Source: Schistosoma haematobium (Eukaryota; Platyhelminthes; Trematoda; Strigeidida; Schistosomatidae). Taken from it: 64,000 nucleotides of DNA. The DNA lies in assembly GCF_000699445.3 (NCBI RefSeq), contig NC_067196.1, positions 47,719,364 through 47,783,363 on the forward strand, read 5' to 3'. Below are positions 11,671-24,690 of the stretch, piece by piece. The number at the start of each line of letters is the position of its first letter. Position 1 is the first letter of the stretch. The notes under the pieces are model-generated. The model worked only from the letters and a program-made list of their open reading frames with translations, ran no database searches and had not been told where the DNA came from. Both the position numbers and the translations under genes were made by a program.

Positions 11671-14398
11671 ATCATCAGGATGCGTTCATCTACATGTGGC
11701 ATATTAGATTCTAAAGGATTAAAACTGAAAGTCTGAATTTCATGGAAAAACATCGAACTGAATCGAAAACAACGAATGATCTCTATTCCAACATTATTAG
11801 TCAGATCTATACAAATAGAGCTCACACATTTACCAATCGAACATCAAATTTTACATTGTATTGAAAATCTTACTAATTCATACTTTACCCGACTTGTTTG
11901 TAGAATTTTGATGTGCTTTCGTTGCTAGTGTGATCGTGAAGACATATTTGCTTATTTTGTTTGGTAAATCATGCGGATGGTGTAGTTAGTGTTGTCAGTT
12001 ATAAATTCAGTATGTCAGGTGATTGGAATAATGACACGAAAGCATATTATATAAGATACTTTCATTTGTTGATGTACAATATTTGAGACCTATTCACACT
12101 AATCGATCTGTGAGTCAAAATCACTTTTGTGTTTGATTATTTCTTCTTGTGTTTGTCACTGACAATGAATAGACTTGGTTTTGTTGGAGGTAATTCTGTT
12201 TGAGTGATTAATGAAGTGACATTTGTAATAATTGTGAACGAAAGTTTACGTGTTCAATGAATATGATAATGAGATCGGGCGTTACCAATCGACTGACTAA
12301 AAATGCGTCAAGTATAGTCCCTGATATCATTGCTACTTGATTTCACTATTATTCTGAAAAGATTTTCTGATACCGAACTCAAGCATTGTCATAATAGTAA
12401 TTAATTGTGCATTTAATTAATTATGCACTTAGTCACAACATTGTTACTATTCAATTTTTTACTAAACTATCACGATATCAGGCTTATTTTACATGAAACT
12501 GTACACAGGTGGAAATGAGTAGAGCTTATTCAAAATAGAATCTTTCAATTATTTCCAATATACGTTTGTACGTGGTAGAACAGAGATGTAAGTTTGAAAT
12601 TTATCCTGAACTAGATTAAATTGTGCAGAATTGATATTACAGATTATCCACTTGATTAATCAAACGGATCAGTGTTTATGGTTATGAGGTTTGATGTGGA
12701 GTGTAACTGCTGCACAATTTGTGACAGTCTAGAAATGGCAATGAGATATGAGGTGAAATCATCCGACCCTTTCTATTCTAACAAGAGTCGATGGTGCTGA
12801 AGTTCAACGTACTGGCAATTGTTCACCAATATTGAAATGAGCGATGTGTAGAATGTGTTTAAAGAAAGAAGAAGCTATAAATGACTGTTACAACCGTTGT
12901 TTCATATGAATTATTGTGTTTTACTAACAAGGAAGACTGTCATTAAGTTTATGACCGTATCCGTTCAGCTTCACCGAAAAATGTAACGAAAGTGTACTGA
13001 CTTATTGTTAATGAATACCAAACTACAGTTGATAAGGCTTTATGGGAGAAATCAATTATTAACAGTGATTTAGATTTTGATCAGTGTCAACGTTGTATGC
13101 AATGTAGATATTGAGATTTAGATTTTGGGTTTTAATTAACTGAACGTATATTATTATTTGTATGATCAATCTACAATTCTATCTGTTGTGTATTTATAGA
13201 ACGTCAGTGTGAGTAAAAGAGGATTCATAGAAACATAAACAAATCGGTAGGAATTCATACAAAACAGTGGTATGGAATTCAGTGGTAATGACAGTTATGT
13301 GAAGTTGTAAATCAGTTGATAAATAGGCGAATAACACATGAATAAATTATTTTTCTGTGTTTTATTACCTTTTCTGGTTAAATTGACACAAACGAAATTT
13401 CAACATTCCACACTTAAACTGCTTCCAGCAAGTATTGTAACAGCACGACATGTGGTAGGCCTCGTGAAAAAATGATGAGAATCTGTGTAGTGTATGTATA
13501 TACCAGATTGCAAAAGTGTTGTTGTTGTGCAATAGCTAACTTTACCTATTTCTGTGAACTTGATTCAACATACAGATAAATGAAGTGGATGGGCATATAG
13601 ATACCATAGTGTCAGTTTACTATGCACTGGTTCATTCATGAGAGTATCAATCATATTGTACATGTCTAATCACAGATATTTTGTAGAAGCTTTATAAACT
13701 TTTATTCGAATTAACATGAAGAATAAGTTTTTGTGAATTACATGGATAATAACTTTGTTTCGTTGGTAAGTGATATCTTTGTAAGCCTGTCATTCAACGG
13801 CGAACACATTTTGTAAATTGGAAACATTTAAATTTGCGCTTTATTTGGTATTGAGAGTGTTGATGAAGTATTCCACAATCAATTCTCTAGTTCATATTGA
13901 TGTTATATGCAGAAAATCTAGTATCAATAGAATTGAGGTATTATATATAATTAGGGGCTTCCACTTTCGAGCGATATACATAAAACGAATAAATAATATT
14001 TCATAAACAATTACAGAATGCATCCCAACGAACAAATTATGTTGGTTATTTGATTTTGCGGACAGATTACAGCAACCTCTTCCAGAGTCTCTCTGTATGT
14101 ACACTGATTTTGACGTCTCTACATGAAACGAATGACTTGTCTCTTATTGAATATGGTCTGTTGTTAATGGCCTCCCATTCTTACTCGTCTAAATATCCAA
14201 CGGTTAACTTTAGCTTGAGACATGAACGGCACATAAACACCCTGTTGGAATCCCGTAATGCTTGTATTATTGGGGATTCTTTGATAAACACAGTATCAAA
14301 TGTCATTTCTCGTGGTGCATATTTTTCCTCTGACCTCTATTGATCTTCGAATGTTTCATTGCTATCGAGGAAAGTGTTCCGCTTGATTTAGTTATTAA
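11671..14398. repeat. Inner inverted duplication, right arm
   Basis: Near-perfect reverse complement of 7263-9990. A one-base insertion near 13467 breaks a 66-codon frame that is open in the left arm, showing that the frame is not under constraint. The outer edge lies inside repeat F, which continues beyond the arm to about 14600. Confidence 0.95.
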
Positions 14399-14600
14399 AT
14401 AGGCTGTAAGCATTTGGGACTACTATCTGTCAATTCTAAAATATCACCTACTATTCTCTGCTGTTCTCTATTTTTCCTTCTCAATATTTGAGTAAACTCT
14501 TTGCTGTTTTTTGGGGAGTGCTGTAGGAGTTATGTGTTTTTGTAGTGAATCTTTTCAAGTCATTGTCTATATGGTTGACGCTATCCGAAATAATATACAT
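13887..14600 (+). repeat. Unclassified repeat family F, copy 2
   Basis: Full-length relative of 19225-19950. Shared landmarks include acagaatgcatcccaacga, a ctgttggaatcccgtaatgc block and ctctgctgttctctat. Only the first 510 bp lie in the inner arm. Plus-strand reading gives a 97-codon open frame without a recognisable domain. Confidence 0.75.
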
Positions 14601-14756
14601 TTTTCAATGTAAAACTTAAATTCATTATTATATGTAAAATTTTGAATAGGCTTTCAAGCAAGTATCACTTCTTTCTCATGATAAGTGAAGACAGCTGTCT
14701 GTAGAAAAATTATCGTTGATGATTGACGTCTCAAGTTAAAAACAATCACAATCAAC

Positions 14757-15172
14757 TAGAATTACCGTATGCTACTTTTAAATGTAAGCTTTCACTTATT
14801 GAATATAAATATCTGTTCCTCCTATCAATGTAAACGTCACTTTCTTTCAACAACATGCATCTATTATCTGACACCCGTTTCCTGTGAGTGATACATGATA
14901 CATTATTCAGTATTTCGATCTTGTTTACGGTGCAATTAATATTTATCCACTGGTAAACCGTCATCATCAGTTCTCGTGATTACTGAATAGATAGAAATCC
15001 AAGAACGTATGTGCACTGAGAATGTCACGCATGCTTATTGTTCAGTTTTCTTGCTAAGAAGATATAAAGAATTTTGTTAGATGTCCAGAATTTTCAGCAC
15101 ACATGAATCGAATGTGACGATTTTGTTTTTCTATGGTTTTGGTAAGATATCATTATAAAGAATTGAAAATGG
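14757..15172 (+). repeat. Repeat A (inverted partner 39038-39478)
   Basis: Reverse complement of 39038-39478 with moderate divergence; shared landmarks include ggttttggtaagatat and tcagcacacatgaatcga. No coding or terminal repeat structure visible. Confidence 0.8.
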
Positions 15173-18100
15173 AGCACTTTTCCTTTAGAACTATTAAGCA
15201 TAGTAGATATTTCCATACTTATTAAGTTGTTTGTAGTTCACGTAAGTTGGAAGATAACACTAAACGACTGAGTTGTTGTATGACATGGTGTTACCTAGTA
15301 AATATATCACAGCTAGGAAACCTCTAGAGTACAACTGATATTTGCTCTAACCATGGCAGATAAGATTGATAATAATGATTTAAGATTAACTGGAGCTCAT
15401 TTTATGATTTTTCTTCTGACATCCTCTCCCTCTTTTCCACGATCATGAGTATATTTCTGAATATAATGTAAACAAATACCGATGAAATTATTGAACTGCT
15501 GTAACACAAAGGAAAGAGGATATATTCATCAATATTATTTTCCCATATTAAACCACATGTATACATAATGGAATGAAAGATTAAAAGGCTTGGTCATAGG
15601 CTCATTTCTTTTGATATACGAAATACTTGTCAAACACTACAAATTTTAGAAATGTTTGAAATAAAATCTGTTTATGAAATATCATTCAAGCGCAATACCA
15701 CAATGGTACTTCATACTAATGTAAATATAATCTCTACTCTGTTTTTGAATTTTACTTATCAACTTTATTGCATCACGATAGTCATTTCTACGTGAATAAA
15801 TTGCAATAAATTGTAATATGGAGAATAGCCTGGATGGAATATTTCACATGTTTATGATTCACATGAGTAAGTGTCAGACAGGAGAGTTAAAATGTCATGG
15901 CTCAACTTTTCACTTGTTCTGTATCAGATTTATTATTTTCTTCAAAGACCATTACATGGGCATGTCTAAGAATATATAACAAAGCATTCTCTAAAAAAAA
16001 ACTTTTGAAGAGAAACTAAGAGAAAGCAAAGAGGAAAGTATAACTGATTTGAGAGGTTTTCGCCTCGAGATGCTTTTCTACTTTATAATGAAAATTCTAT
16101 AAGTTAATTGTAATAAAAATATTGATTTGAAATCTGAAGCGTTATGACTAATAAATTTATTCGATTCACATTGTGTGTTGAACAAATGATGAAATAAAAT
16201 GAGATTGAAGACAATTCATTACAACAACAGACTTCACTCGTCTGTTTCTTCGACACAGAATTTGTTAAGTGTGGTACATGTAGAAAAACGTGATTCGAAT
16301 TACCGTTTTCCAATAATTGAGGCCACTTGTTTATCCGTGAAATATGTTTTTAGATGAAAAAGTAATCAAACTATTTCAAACAGTTTTTATTACTTACCGA
16401 ATCAACCTATTATAAGCAAAACACTCATGCTTATAATAAATTTAACAATGTTTGAATGTTCTGTACAGTTATTTCTCAATGTAAAATGTATTCACATACG
16501 ACAGAAGCTTACCTTTTCATAATGTTTTATGATTGGATCAACATCACAAAGATGATGTTGGGGTACCGCAACAATTCAAGACTATCTGTAAAACAAGCTG
16601 TGAATCATGCTATTGTGTTTAGAGATGTCTTTATCGGTTCATTTTACATCACGTGAAATTATTGAATTCGAATGGAGAAATTTTGTATGATATGTATGAA
16701 ATGCAATTTCGCACGTTTTTGAGAACTAAATTACACTTTATAATGCTCAAAAGATAAATCTTTGAAAAGTTAAAAACAAATGGATACTGCAGTAAGTCTG
16801 CTATAGACAAACGTTTATTATTTTCTTACAGAGCCCACCTATTTTGAATAAAAAAAGGAATATGAATGAAAATAAGTCAAACAGTCTGTCTGCGACTATC
16901 TCTTTTGAATAGACATTCAGATTTATGTATTCATACAAAACGTGTTATCCTTCCGATTATGTTTCAGAAAACATGGCGTAACAAAGATATACAAATTGAA
17001 ACACTTGGTCGAATGACATTTCATTGTGAGCATGATTCTTGTCTATCAAATGAGTTTTCCTGACGATGCGGATATTTTTATCACATTGTTACGTACGTTT
17101 GTGAAACGTGGAAGGGTTACACACAACTGACTAACGAGAGCTTCATTTAACAGTAACATTATGCGATATCAAGTTGCGGTTCACCGTAATATCGAGGCTT
17201 AGAAATGTCACTTATCTCGAATAAAATGTAGGATAAGCTCACATACAATCTGTCTATTTTGAATTTTGGCAATATAAAATGGTAGAAACCATTGCCGATA
17301 ATCAGTTTAAATACATATGAACTAACGAATGACTGATTCATTCCATTCAACATAAGCTTTCACAACTTAATACGAAGTGTATGAACAATTAGTATAAATG
17401 TGCAAATATTTCGATCTGTGAAGCTTTCAATTGACTGACAGTGCTGATCACAACTATGCAGCAGGTTTGGCTGAATAAAAATAAATGAAGAGAGAACTTC
17501 TGTGATGTGTTGTGGAAATGTTTTGTTTTAATGAAATTGGATATTTAGAAAATCTTAAAAGATGATAAAACAAGAGACGGTTTCATATGCATAAGTTTAA
17601 TTGAATGACTTGGTAATTTTCGACTTTTGTGAAGAAATGGTTGATCAGTATAAATGTGTCAGTATCAGTGAGTATTTTGTCACTCTTCTTATGCCTCTAT
17701 TCCATTTAAACTTTTATTGTATAACAGTTTGCTAAACAAATACTCTATTTCAGCAGAGTATAATCCGATAAAACAACTCACTCCCAATCAGAGCTATTTG
17801 TAAAATAATCTATACACAACAATACGAATACTTTTGTATGACCGAACACCAAATAACAAATCGCATTTAATAAAGTATGGGACTTACATTTCCACTTTTC
17901 ACTGTTTATTTGAATTAAAGTAATGACAATCTCAGAATCATAAGATCAATCAGCATTTGTATTATAAATCGTGTGAAGACGTATTCGGTACAAAATATTA
18001 TTTACTAGCTACTACTTTTCTTCAAAAAGTAGATAAAATGATTGTCTTAATACTAGAAAATTGTATTTTCTATGAAATTGTCGTAATTTGTTTACGATTA

Positions 18101-18480
18101 AAGTAACATCAGGCCAATGTAGGCATTTTGGGATCTGTAGTTAAGGTCTAATCTATCTAACGAAAAGTTATAAGATATGCTCCATACATAAATAAGTGGA
18201 AGTCAGAAGAGCATAAATTTTAGCATTCAGTCAATATCGCTGAACACTATGTACAGTTATAAGGACATTTTGTTCAACAATAAAGGAACGCTGAAATAAT
18301 GAGATTGTTTAACGAAATTAGCTCTAAAGCGCTTAAGAAAGCTAAAGGAAAATACTAGTGCTACTTAGCGTAAAAGTGATACATTTTCGACATGTATTTA
18401 AACTGGACAACATAGCACATTCAATAGGTAACTTTACTATTATTAACTAAGATGACTGTGCTGCGACGAAGAATTGTAGT
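15173..18480. other. AT-rich DNA, nothing recognised
   Basis: Only short open frames (under 75 codons) without domains; no tRNA, no long repeat with a second copy in the window. Confidence 0.5.
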
Positions 18481-18489
18481 TTTGTGGCT

Positions 18490-18990
18490 TCTGTTGTACT
18501 GTGGTTTAATCCTTTTCAGTGAAAGTATTTTTCTATGTTTGTTTAAGGTTGTTTTGACAGGATGATCACGCAGTTGTTTCTGTTTCCTTCTGTGGGTGGT
18601 TTCGAAATCTTGATTAATTTCTCATCGAAGGTTTTCTCTTTGTATTGTAGAGGAACAAAACTAAGAAAATTTGTATATTAGCCCGTTCAAGTAGTTTTCT
18701 TGTTTATGTTTCTTCGTAATGACCTGTGTTTTCTTCTTGTAAGTAGAACATCTAGAAAGACTATTTTACCACCATTTTCTCCCACACATGTGAATTTTAT
18801 GAATGGATGAATTGTATTGAATAGCTCAAGTGTTTCTATCAATCCAGTATGGTCGTTACAAAGGATAAACGTAGTGTCCATATATCGGCAGTAAAATGAA
18901 ATGATTAAGACACTGCGCCATGGAATCAAGACCATATGCTCTCTAGATCCGGTCGAAGATGAAACAAAGGCACTGTACATGACCCTGAAA
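18490..18990 (-). pseudogene. Penelope-like element fragment: RT end
   Basis: The minus strand reads YCRYMDTTFILCND, then FIKFTCVGENGGKIVFLDVL and LTRRKHRSLRRNINKKTT, the order of the PLE RT from the catalytic box (YMDD/YVDD expected; here YMDT) through FLDVL to the KPTWTGQY region. It degrades into stops toward 18490 (SFVPLQYKEK still visible). The catalytic aspartate change and the stops make it dead. The following element segment lies on the opposite strand at 18898-19025. Confidence 0.8.
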
Positions 18991-19025
18991 GAAAACGGAT
19001 ATCTGGAGAAATTTATAAATAAAAC
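18898..19025 (+). pseudogene. Penelope-like element fragment: RT-endonuclease linker
   Basis: The plus strand reads MIKTLRHGIKTICSLDPVED, then ETKALYMTLKENGYLEKFIN. This matches the PLE segment just downstream of the RT (compare RGLIRCLFNRLDRIC and LLNKTLIENGYPLKFIN in the element at 59.3-60.0 kb). It overlaps head-to-head with the minus-strand RT fragment, so consecutive parts of one element are in opposite orientation. Confidence 0.75.
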
Positions 19026-19224
19026 ATAGCTAATAAAAGATATATATATATGTATATATTATATCTTTTATTCTCATGGCTGCTAAACTGTAACATTTTT
19101 GATTATTACAGGATTTAACGAAAACAATAACAAAACAATGAAGCATCCACAATCTCAGTTTACAAGTAGGAAACTTAAAGGTGATTAATCAAAGACATAA
19201 AACATCGATACAATCAGCTCCCTA

Positions 19225-19950
19225 ACTCATATTAATGTTATATGCAGAAAATCTACTATCAATAGAATCGAGATACTCATATGTAACTATGGACTTCCAC
19301 TTTTGAACGATATACATAAAATGAAGAAATAATATTCCGTAAACAATTACAGAATGCATCCCAACGAACAAATTGTGATCGTTATTTGATTTCGCAGTCA
19401 GATTACGGCAACATCTTCGAGAGTCTCGCTGTGTATGTGCTGATTTCTACCTCTTTAAATTCCCTTGAGATGAACGAGTTCTTGTCTCGTATTGAATATG
19501 GTCTGTTGTAAATAATCTCCTATTTAATTCGTTTCAATGTCAAACGGTTAACCTTAGCTTGAGACACCTTAACACTCTGTTGGAATCCCGTAATGCTTGT
19601 ACCATTGAAGATTCTATGAAAAATTCAATGCTAAATGTCATTTGTCGTGGTGTATATTTTTTATCTGACCTCTCTAGATTTTCAAATGTTTTATTGTTAT
19701 CAAAGAAAGTTTTTCGTCTGTCTTACGACATAAAGAGGTTGCATGCTTTTGCCAATGTTCCACATCTACTCCTACGATTTATCGATTCTGGTATATCACC
19801 TATTATTCTCTGCTGTTCTCTATTATTCTTTCTCGGATTTCGAGAAAACTTTTTGGTGTATTGAGGAAAGTGCTGAAAGCAGTTATCAGACTGTGTCGTG
19901 AATCTTTTCAAGTCGTTAGCAATATGGTTGTGGATAGACATCTAAAATCT
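19225..19950 (+). repeat. Unclassified repeat family F, copy 3
   Basis: Aligned with 13887-14600 and, inverted, with 42480-43107. It contains a 101-codon plus frame and a 72-codon minus frame, neither with a recognisable domain; the alignment has in-frame stops in other copies. Confidence 0.75.
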
Positions 19951-22281
19951 TGCAAACTCCTGACAGGTGTCATCTTATCCGACAATAACCGTCTATTTCA
20001 TTTGTATTTTCTGGTAGAACTAGATACGAAAGTTCTACCATAACTTATCTAACAAATATACCATCTGACGAACAGATTGTTAGAGCTGATCTAGTCAACA
20101 ACTTGTATTCTTAAACAAGTTTCTAAACAAAAGTTGCACAGATATGAATCTTCATAAAAAACATTTCATGTTATTATAGGTAGTTTATCTTCTTAAGTTA
20201 TGCATTTAAGAAAAGAGACTAGTTGGAACACCTATTAATGAGAATTCTACATTGTACCAAAAGTATGGTATTGAATAAAGCCATTATTAGTAATAATAGC
20301 AATAGTTTATTCGAATACTGCCATTCTACACACTGATTGTGCAAATTATGTGCTTACTGAAATTAACGTTGACTGTAAAAATAAACGAGTAAAACTAATT
20401 CTAATCTTTCACCATACAAGAATCGTGATGAAATTTGATTTAAATGTGGAGAATACTAAAGCACCGTGATGTGTTGTTGGGTTTAATTACTTGAAGGTTC
20501 ATCGAACTTGCAATGACAACTCATGATAAATCTTTATTGATTTTCAGAAGTACTGAATGTATCAGACTTTGTACTTGAAATAAAATGTATACGTCGTTAG
20601 TTAATACAAGTGAGTATAATATTTGGAGATAATTACAAATCCATAAGAGGCGATGCTCAGTGAAACGTGTTTATCACTTTGCCCACATGACAAATAAAGT
20701 ACATGACTCATTTTAGAGCTCCCATTTCATATTCATGGTAATCAAAATTAGCACTCAATGCACTGATACATCCATATAGTATTATTTTAAATCGGTTGTA
20801 TTGCCAACCATCCGAAATAATGTTTTTCATTGATTGTCATATGTCGAATGAGCACCGAAAATCTTGTTCACATCATACGCCAAATAAAGTTTATTTACAT
20901 TTTTGTATACACATCATACTATGTTTTAATCGCCTTTCCATGCTTGAAATATCCTATCGACGTTCAACTATAGTCAATTGCTATGTATCTGATACATGCA
21001 TAAACAACATCCGACTTATTCTCCAACACGATAATCACATATTTGGACTGCTTATTTTCAAATAAGAAGTTTACTATTTTCTGTGAAATTTCTGATAAGA
21101 AAATCGACTATTAGTGGTTTCCTGTAATGATGTCTTAGATGCATTACATTCGCTGGGATGTAGTCAACTCTCTACACATTCTAAAGCACAAGTTTTGTTC
21201 AGTCTATATGAAAACAACGGAGAATTTTGTGAAGGAATGTTACATTCAGTCGCCCTTCTTTAGTGATGATGATAAAAATTACTCTAAAAGTCAACTCTTG
21301 ATGTTCAAATTAATTGAAAAACGGTTAAGCAAACCATATCAATAGAATTTCTATTAAACACAAGCACGTTTACACATTTTGCTGGTCATTTTAGAGAAGT
21401 TCAAATACACGGGTTTCACAGAAAAAGGAGGAAATGAAAGAACAAATATTTAGTAGATGGATACAAACTATTTCTTTTGTAGCATTTGCTACCCCATACT
21501 GTGCACACCAGCACTCATTGTTCTTCAAACAAGCATGACACTTTTTATTCTCTTATCAGTTATGATATTTTGGTCCACACTAATGCAGTGACATTTTCCC
21601 ACGTATATGTTTATAAACATTTAGCGTAATGATCCAAGGGGATAGGTCTGACTAATTTACTAATCGGGACATTAGAATATAGGTGGAATTAATGCCTAAT
21701 AAAAATAAGTTGTATGCATTGAAAGCATGAACCATGAACTGAGTACCTTCTCAGTTTTGGCGGATGTCGTGTTTGAATGAACTAATGATTCCTTTGTACT
21801 TGTTGAATGCTTGATTTCGAATTCTAAATACAGTACATTCATTTGTGCTTATCTAGTACTTGTTGATCCGATTACGTTATTTCTGGGATTCTTAGTTCAT
21901 ACTATAATTCAAATACCCCTAATCATCATAACTGATCATGTCAGCTTGAGTAGTTTAACGCATACTGTTACTGCAATGAATATTTTTTTCTGGTTAGCGT
22001 TTTTTTAGTGATTTAGTTTTCTAAGGGATGGGGTCTCTAACCCCATGCCCAACACTCCTCCTTTATCCGAACTTGGGACCGGCAGTAGCCCCCGGAGGGA
22101 CTCCAGGTGGAGTTGTTACTGCAATGGCTAATCTCAAATAGTTATTGAACTGTCAGAATATTAAACGCATTTCGCATTAAGCTCCACGCAGCTAAAACTA
22201 TGTGAAACTCATTAAACTAACACTCTTACAATCATTTTTACCATGTTTGTAATCCAGTAAGTTTTGAACTTATTCCTGTCC
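19327..22281 (+). repeat. Segment B of a large inverted duplication (partner 40958-43107)
   Basis: Reverse-complement homology runs from about 19327 to 22281 against 43107 down to 40958, interrupted by indels. Landmarks: ttagcactcaatgcactgat at 20749 pairs with 41621-41646, and acatttcatgttatta at 20161 pairs near 42260. The end at 22281 meets 40958 exactly where the partner continues into segment C. Confidence 0.85.
21979..22114 (-). mobile_element. SINE-like retroposon made only of RTE 5' UTR, with target-site duplication
   Basis: 136 bp; on the minus strand it starts aactccacctggagtccctc, carries the conserved hairpin and ends gctaaccagaaaaaaatatt. It is flanked by a perfect 12-bp duplication gttactgcaatg (21967-21978 and 22115-22126). 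The inverted paralogous segment has the uninterrupted single copy at 41110-41121. The unit therefore moved as a discrete retroposon. It matches the 5' UTR of the RTE at 4733-4866 and has no coding capacity. Confidence 0.92.
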
Positions 22282-22593
22282 TAAGTATATTGTATAAAGT
22301 TGAAATTTTACTTTCCTTCACTCAAACCGTTCATTTGATTTTATACTGAATCAATCAAACACATTATTGATACTAGTTATTGGATATGTAATCTTCTACC
22401 TGAAGTTTGTGCTAATGATGTCGTTCAGAAGAACGACGAAATCTTCACTATTAAACAGTGTGGCTCAGAGAACAAACTCCATCAATTTGCTGTGCATTCG
22501 TAAAGGTTAGAGTGATGATTTAGTACGGATGATGTAGATGATAAGTCTCAGAACATAATCATATGATTCATGTTGAAATACTAACAAATTAAA
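22282..22593. other. Single-copy flank of RTE copy 2
   Basis: Sequence between the end of segment B and the truncated RTE; absent from the paralogous 40957/40958 junction. Nothing recognised. Confidence 0.5.
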
Positions 22594-24690
22594 CGAATTC
22601 AAGATAGCTCTCAACAACAGGTTCCAAGCCTTGCAACATCTACTGAAAGAAGGAGAAACTACTATGGAGAACAACTTGGAAAGTATCAAAGAAGAATTAA
22701 CTTCAACGTACCAAGAGGTTCTGGGCCTCAAGAAGCATCATCATAAGGAATGGATCTCGACAGAAACACTGGACAGGATCAAAGAAAGGAAGAACAAGAA
22801 AACAGCAGTTGACAACAGTCGAACACGAACAGAGAAATTCCAAGCACAAGCTGAGTACATAGAAGCAAACAAGCAAGTGAAGAAAAGCATTAGGGCCGAC
22901 AAGAAGAAATATGTGGAAGAACTAGCAACGACAGTGGAAAAACCCGCAAGAGAAGGAAATATGAAATAGCTTTACAACACAACGAAGAAACTATCAGGGA
23001 AATGCAGTAAACCAGAGACCCGTCAAGGACAAAGAAGGTAGGACAATCACTGAAATTCAACAACAACGGAACTGATGGGTAGAGTACTTCGAGGAACCCC
23101 TGAATAGGCCGGCTCCAATGAATCCACCGGACATCGAAGCAGCACACACAGACCCTTCTACAGATGTCAATCCACCAACGACGGAAGAAATTAGAATGGC
23201 CATCAGACAAATCAAGATCGGGAAATCAGCAGGACCCAACAATATACCAGCTAAAGCACTGAAGTCCGACACCAAAGTAACTACAAACATGCTTCACCTT
23301 CTATTCAAAAAGATTTGGGAGGAACAAGTGCCGATGGACTGGAAAGAAAGACACCTCATCAAGATTCCAAAGAAAGGAGATCTGAGCAAATATGAAAACT
23401 ACAGAGGCATTACACTACTGTCAGTACCAGGGAAAGTCTTTAACAGAGTGTTGCTGAACCGGATGAAAGATGCAGTAGACGCCAAACTTCGAGATCAACA
23501 AGTTGGATTCTGTAAGGATCGGTTGTGCACAGACCAAATCGCGACACTGCGGATCATCGTCGAACAATCAGTTGAGTGGAACTCGTCACTGTATATCAAC
23601 TTCATTGATTGTGAAAAGGCGTTTGACAGCGTAGATAGGAGAACATTATGGAAACTTCTCCGACACTATGGATTTCCTGAGAAGATTGTTAACATTATCC
23701 GGAACTCATACGACAGACTACAGTGCAAACTAGTGCACGAAGGACAGCTGACAGACGCATTCCAAATAAGGACAGGAGTCAGACAAGACTGTCTACTCCC
23801 TCCCTTCCTCTTTCTTCTGGTGGTCGACTGGATTATGAAGACCTCGACATCTGAGAGAAAACACGGCATACAATGGACAGCTCAGAATCAATTAGACGAC
23901 TTGGACTTCGCAGATGACCTAGCCCTCCTATCGCATACACATGAACAAATGCAGATAAAGAGAGCCAGTGTAGCAGCAGTCTCTGCATCAGTAGGCCTCA
24001 ACATGCAAAAAGGAAAAATCAAGGTCCTCAAATACAACACGGAGAACAGCAATCCAATCACATTTGATGGCTAAACTCTGAAAGATGTAGCGTCCTTCAC
24101 ATAGCTGGGAAGCATCATCGATGAAAAATGAGGTTCAGATGCAGACGTAAAGGCGAGGATTGGCAAAGCAAGGACAGCATTCCTACAGTTAAAGATTATA
24201 TGGAACTCAAAACAACTTTCAACTAATATCAAAGTGAGAATCTTCAATACGAACGTCGAGACAGTCCTACTGTACGGAGCTGAAACTTGGAGAACTACTA
24301 CAACCACTATCAAGAAGGTGCAAGTATTTATAAATAGCTGTCTACGCAAGATACTCAACATCCATTGGCCGGATAACATCAGTAACACAATTCTGTGAGA
24401 GAGAACAAACCAGCTTCCAGCTGAAGAAGAAATTAGGAAAAGACGATGGAAATGGATAGGACATAGATTACGCAAATCATCAAACTGCATCACGAGGCAA
24501 GCCCTAACTTGGAATCCTGAAGAGAAGCGGGAAAGAGGAAGGCCAAAGAACACATTACGTCGGAAAATTGAAGCAGATGTGGCAAGGATGAATAACAACT
24601 GGAAGGAGCTGGAAAGGATTGCCCAGGACAGGGTTGGATGGCGAATGCTGGTGAGAGGCCTATGTTCTTTCACGAGGAGTAACATGCGTT
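22594..24690 (+). pseudogene. RTE retrotransposon copy 2, 5'-truncated and dead
   Basis: It begins in the linker region; the endonuclease is absent. The linker frame (112 codons from 22631) stops at 22969. The RT frame 23118-24074 is identical to that of copy 1, with AGPNNIPAKALK, KAFDSVDR and FADD. The C-terminal part follows after stops, with [10 protein letters not shown] near 24535. All premature stops and the frameshift match the left arm, so this is a copy by inverted duplication of an already dead element, not an independent insertion. It ends with agtaagtaaagtaaa. Confidence 0.92.
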
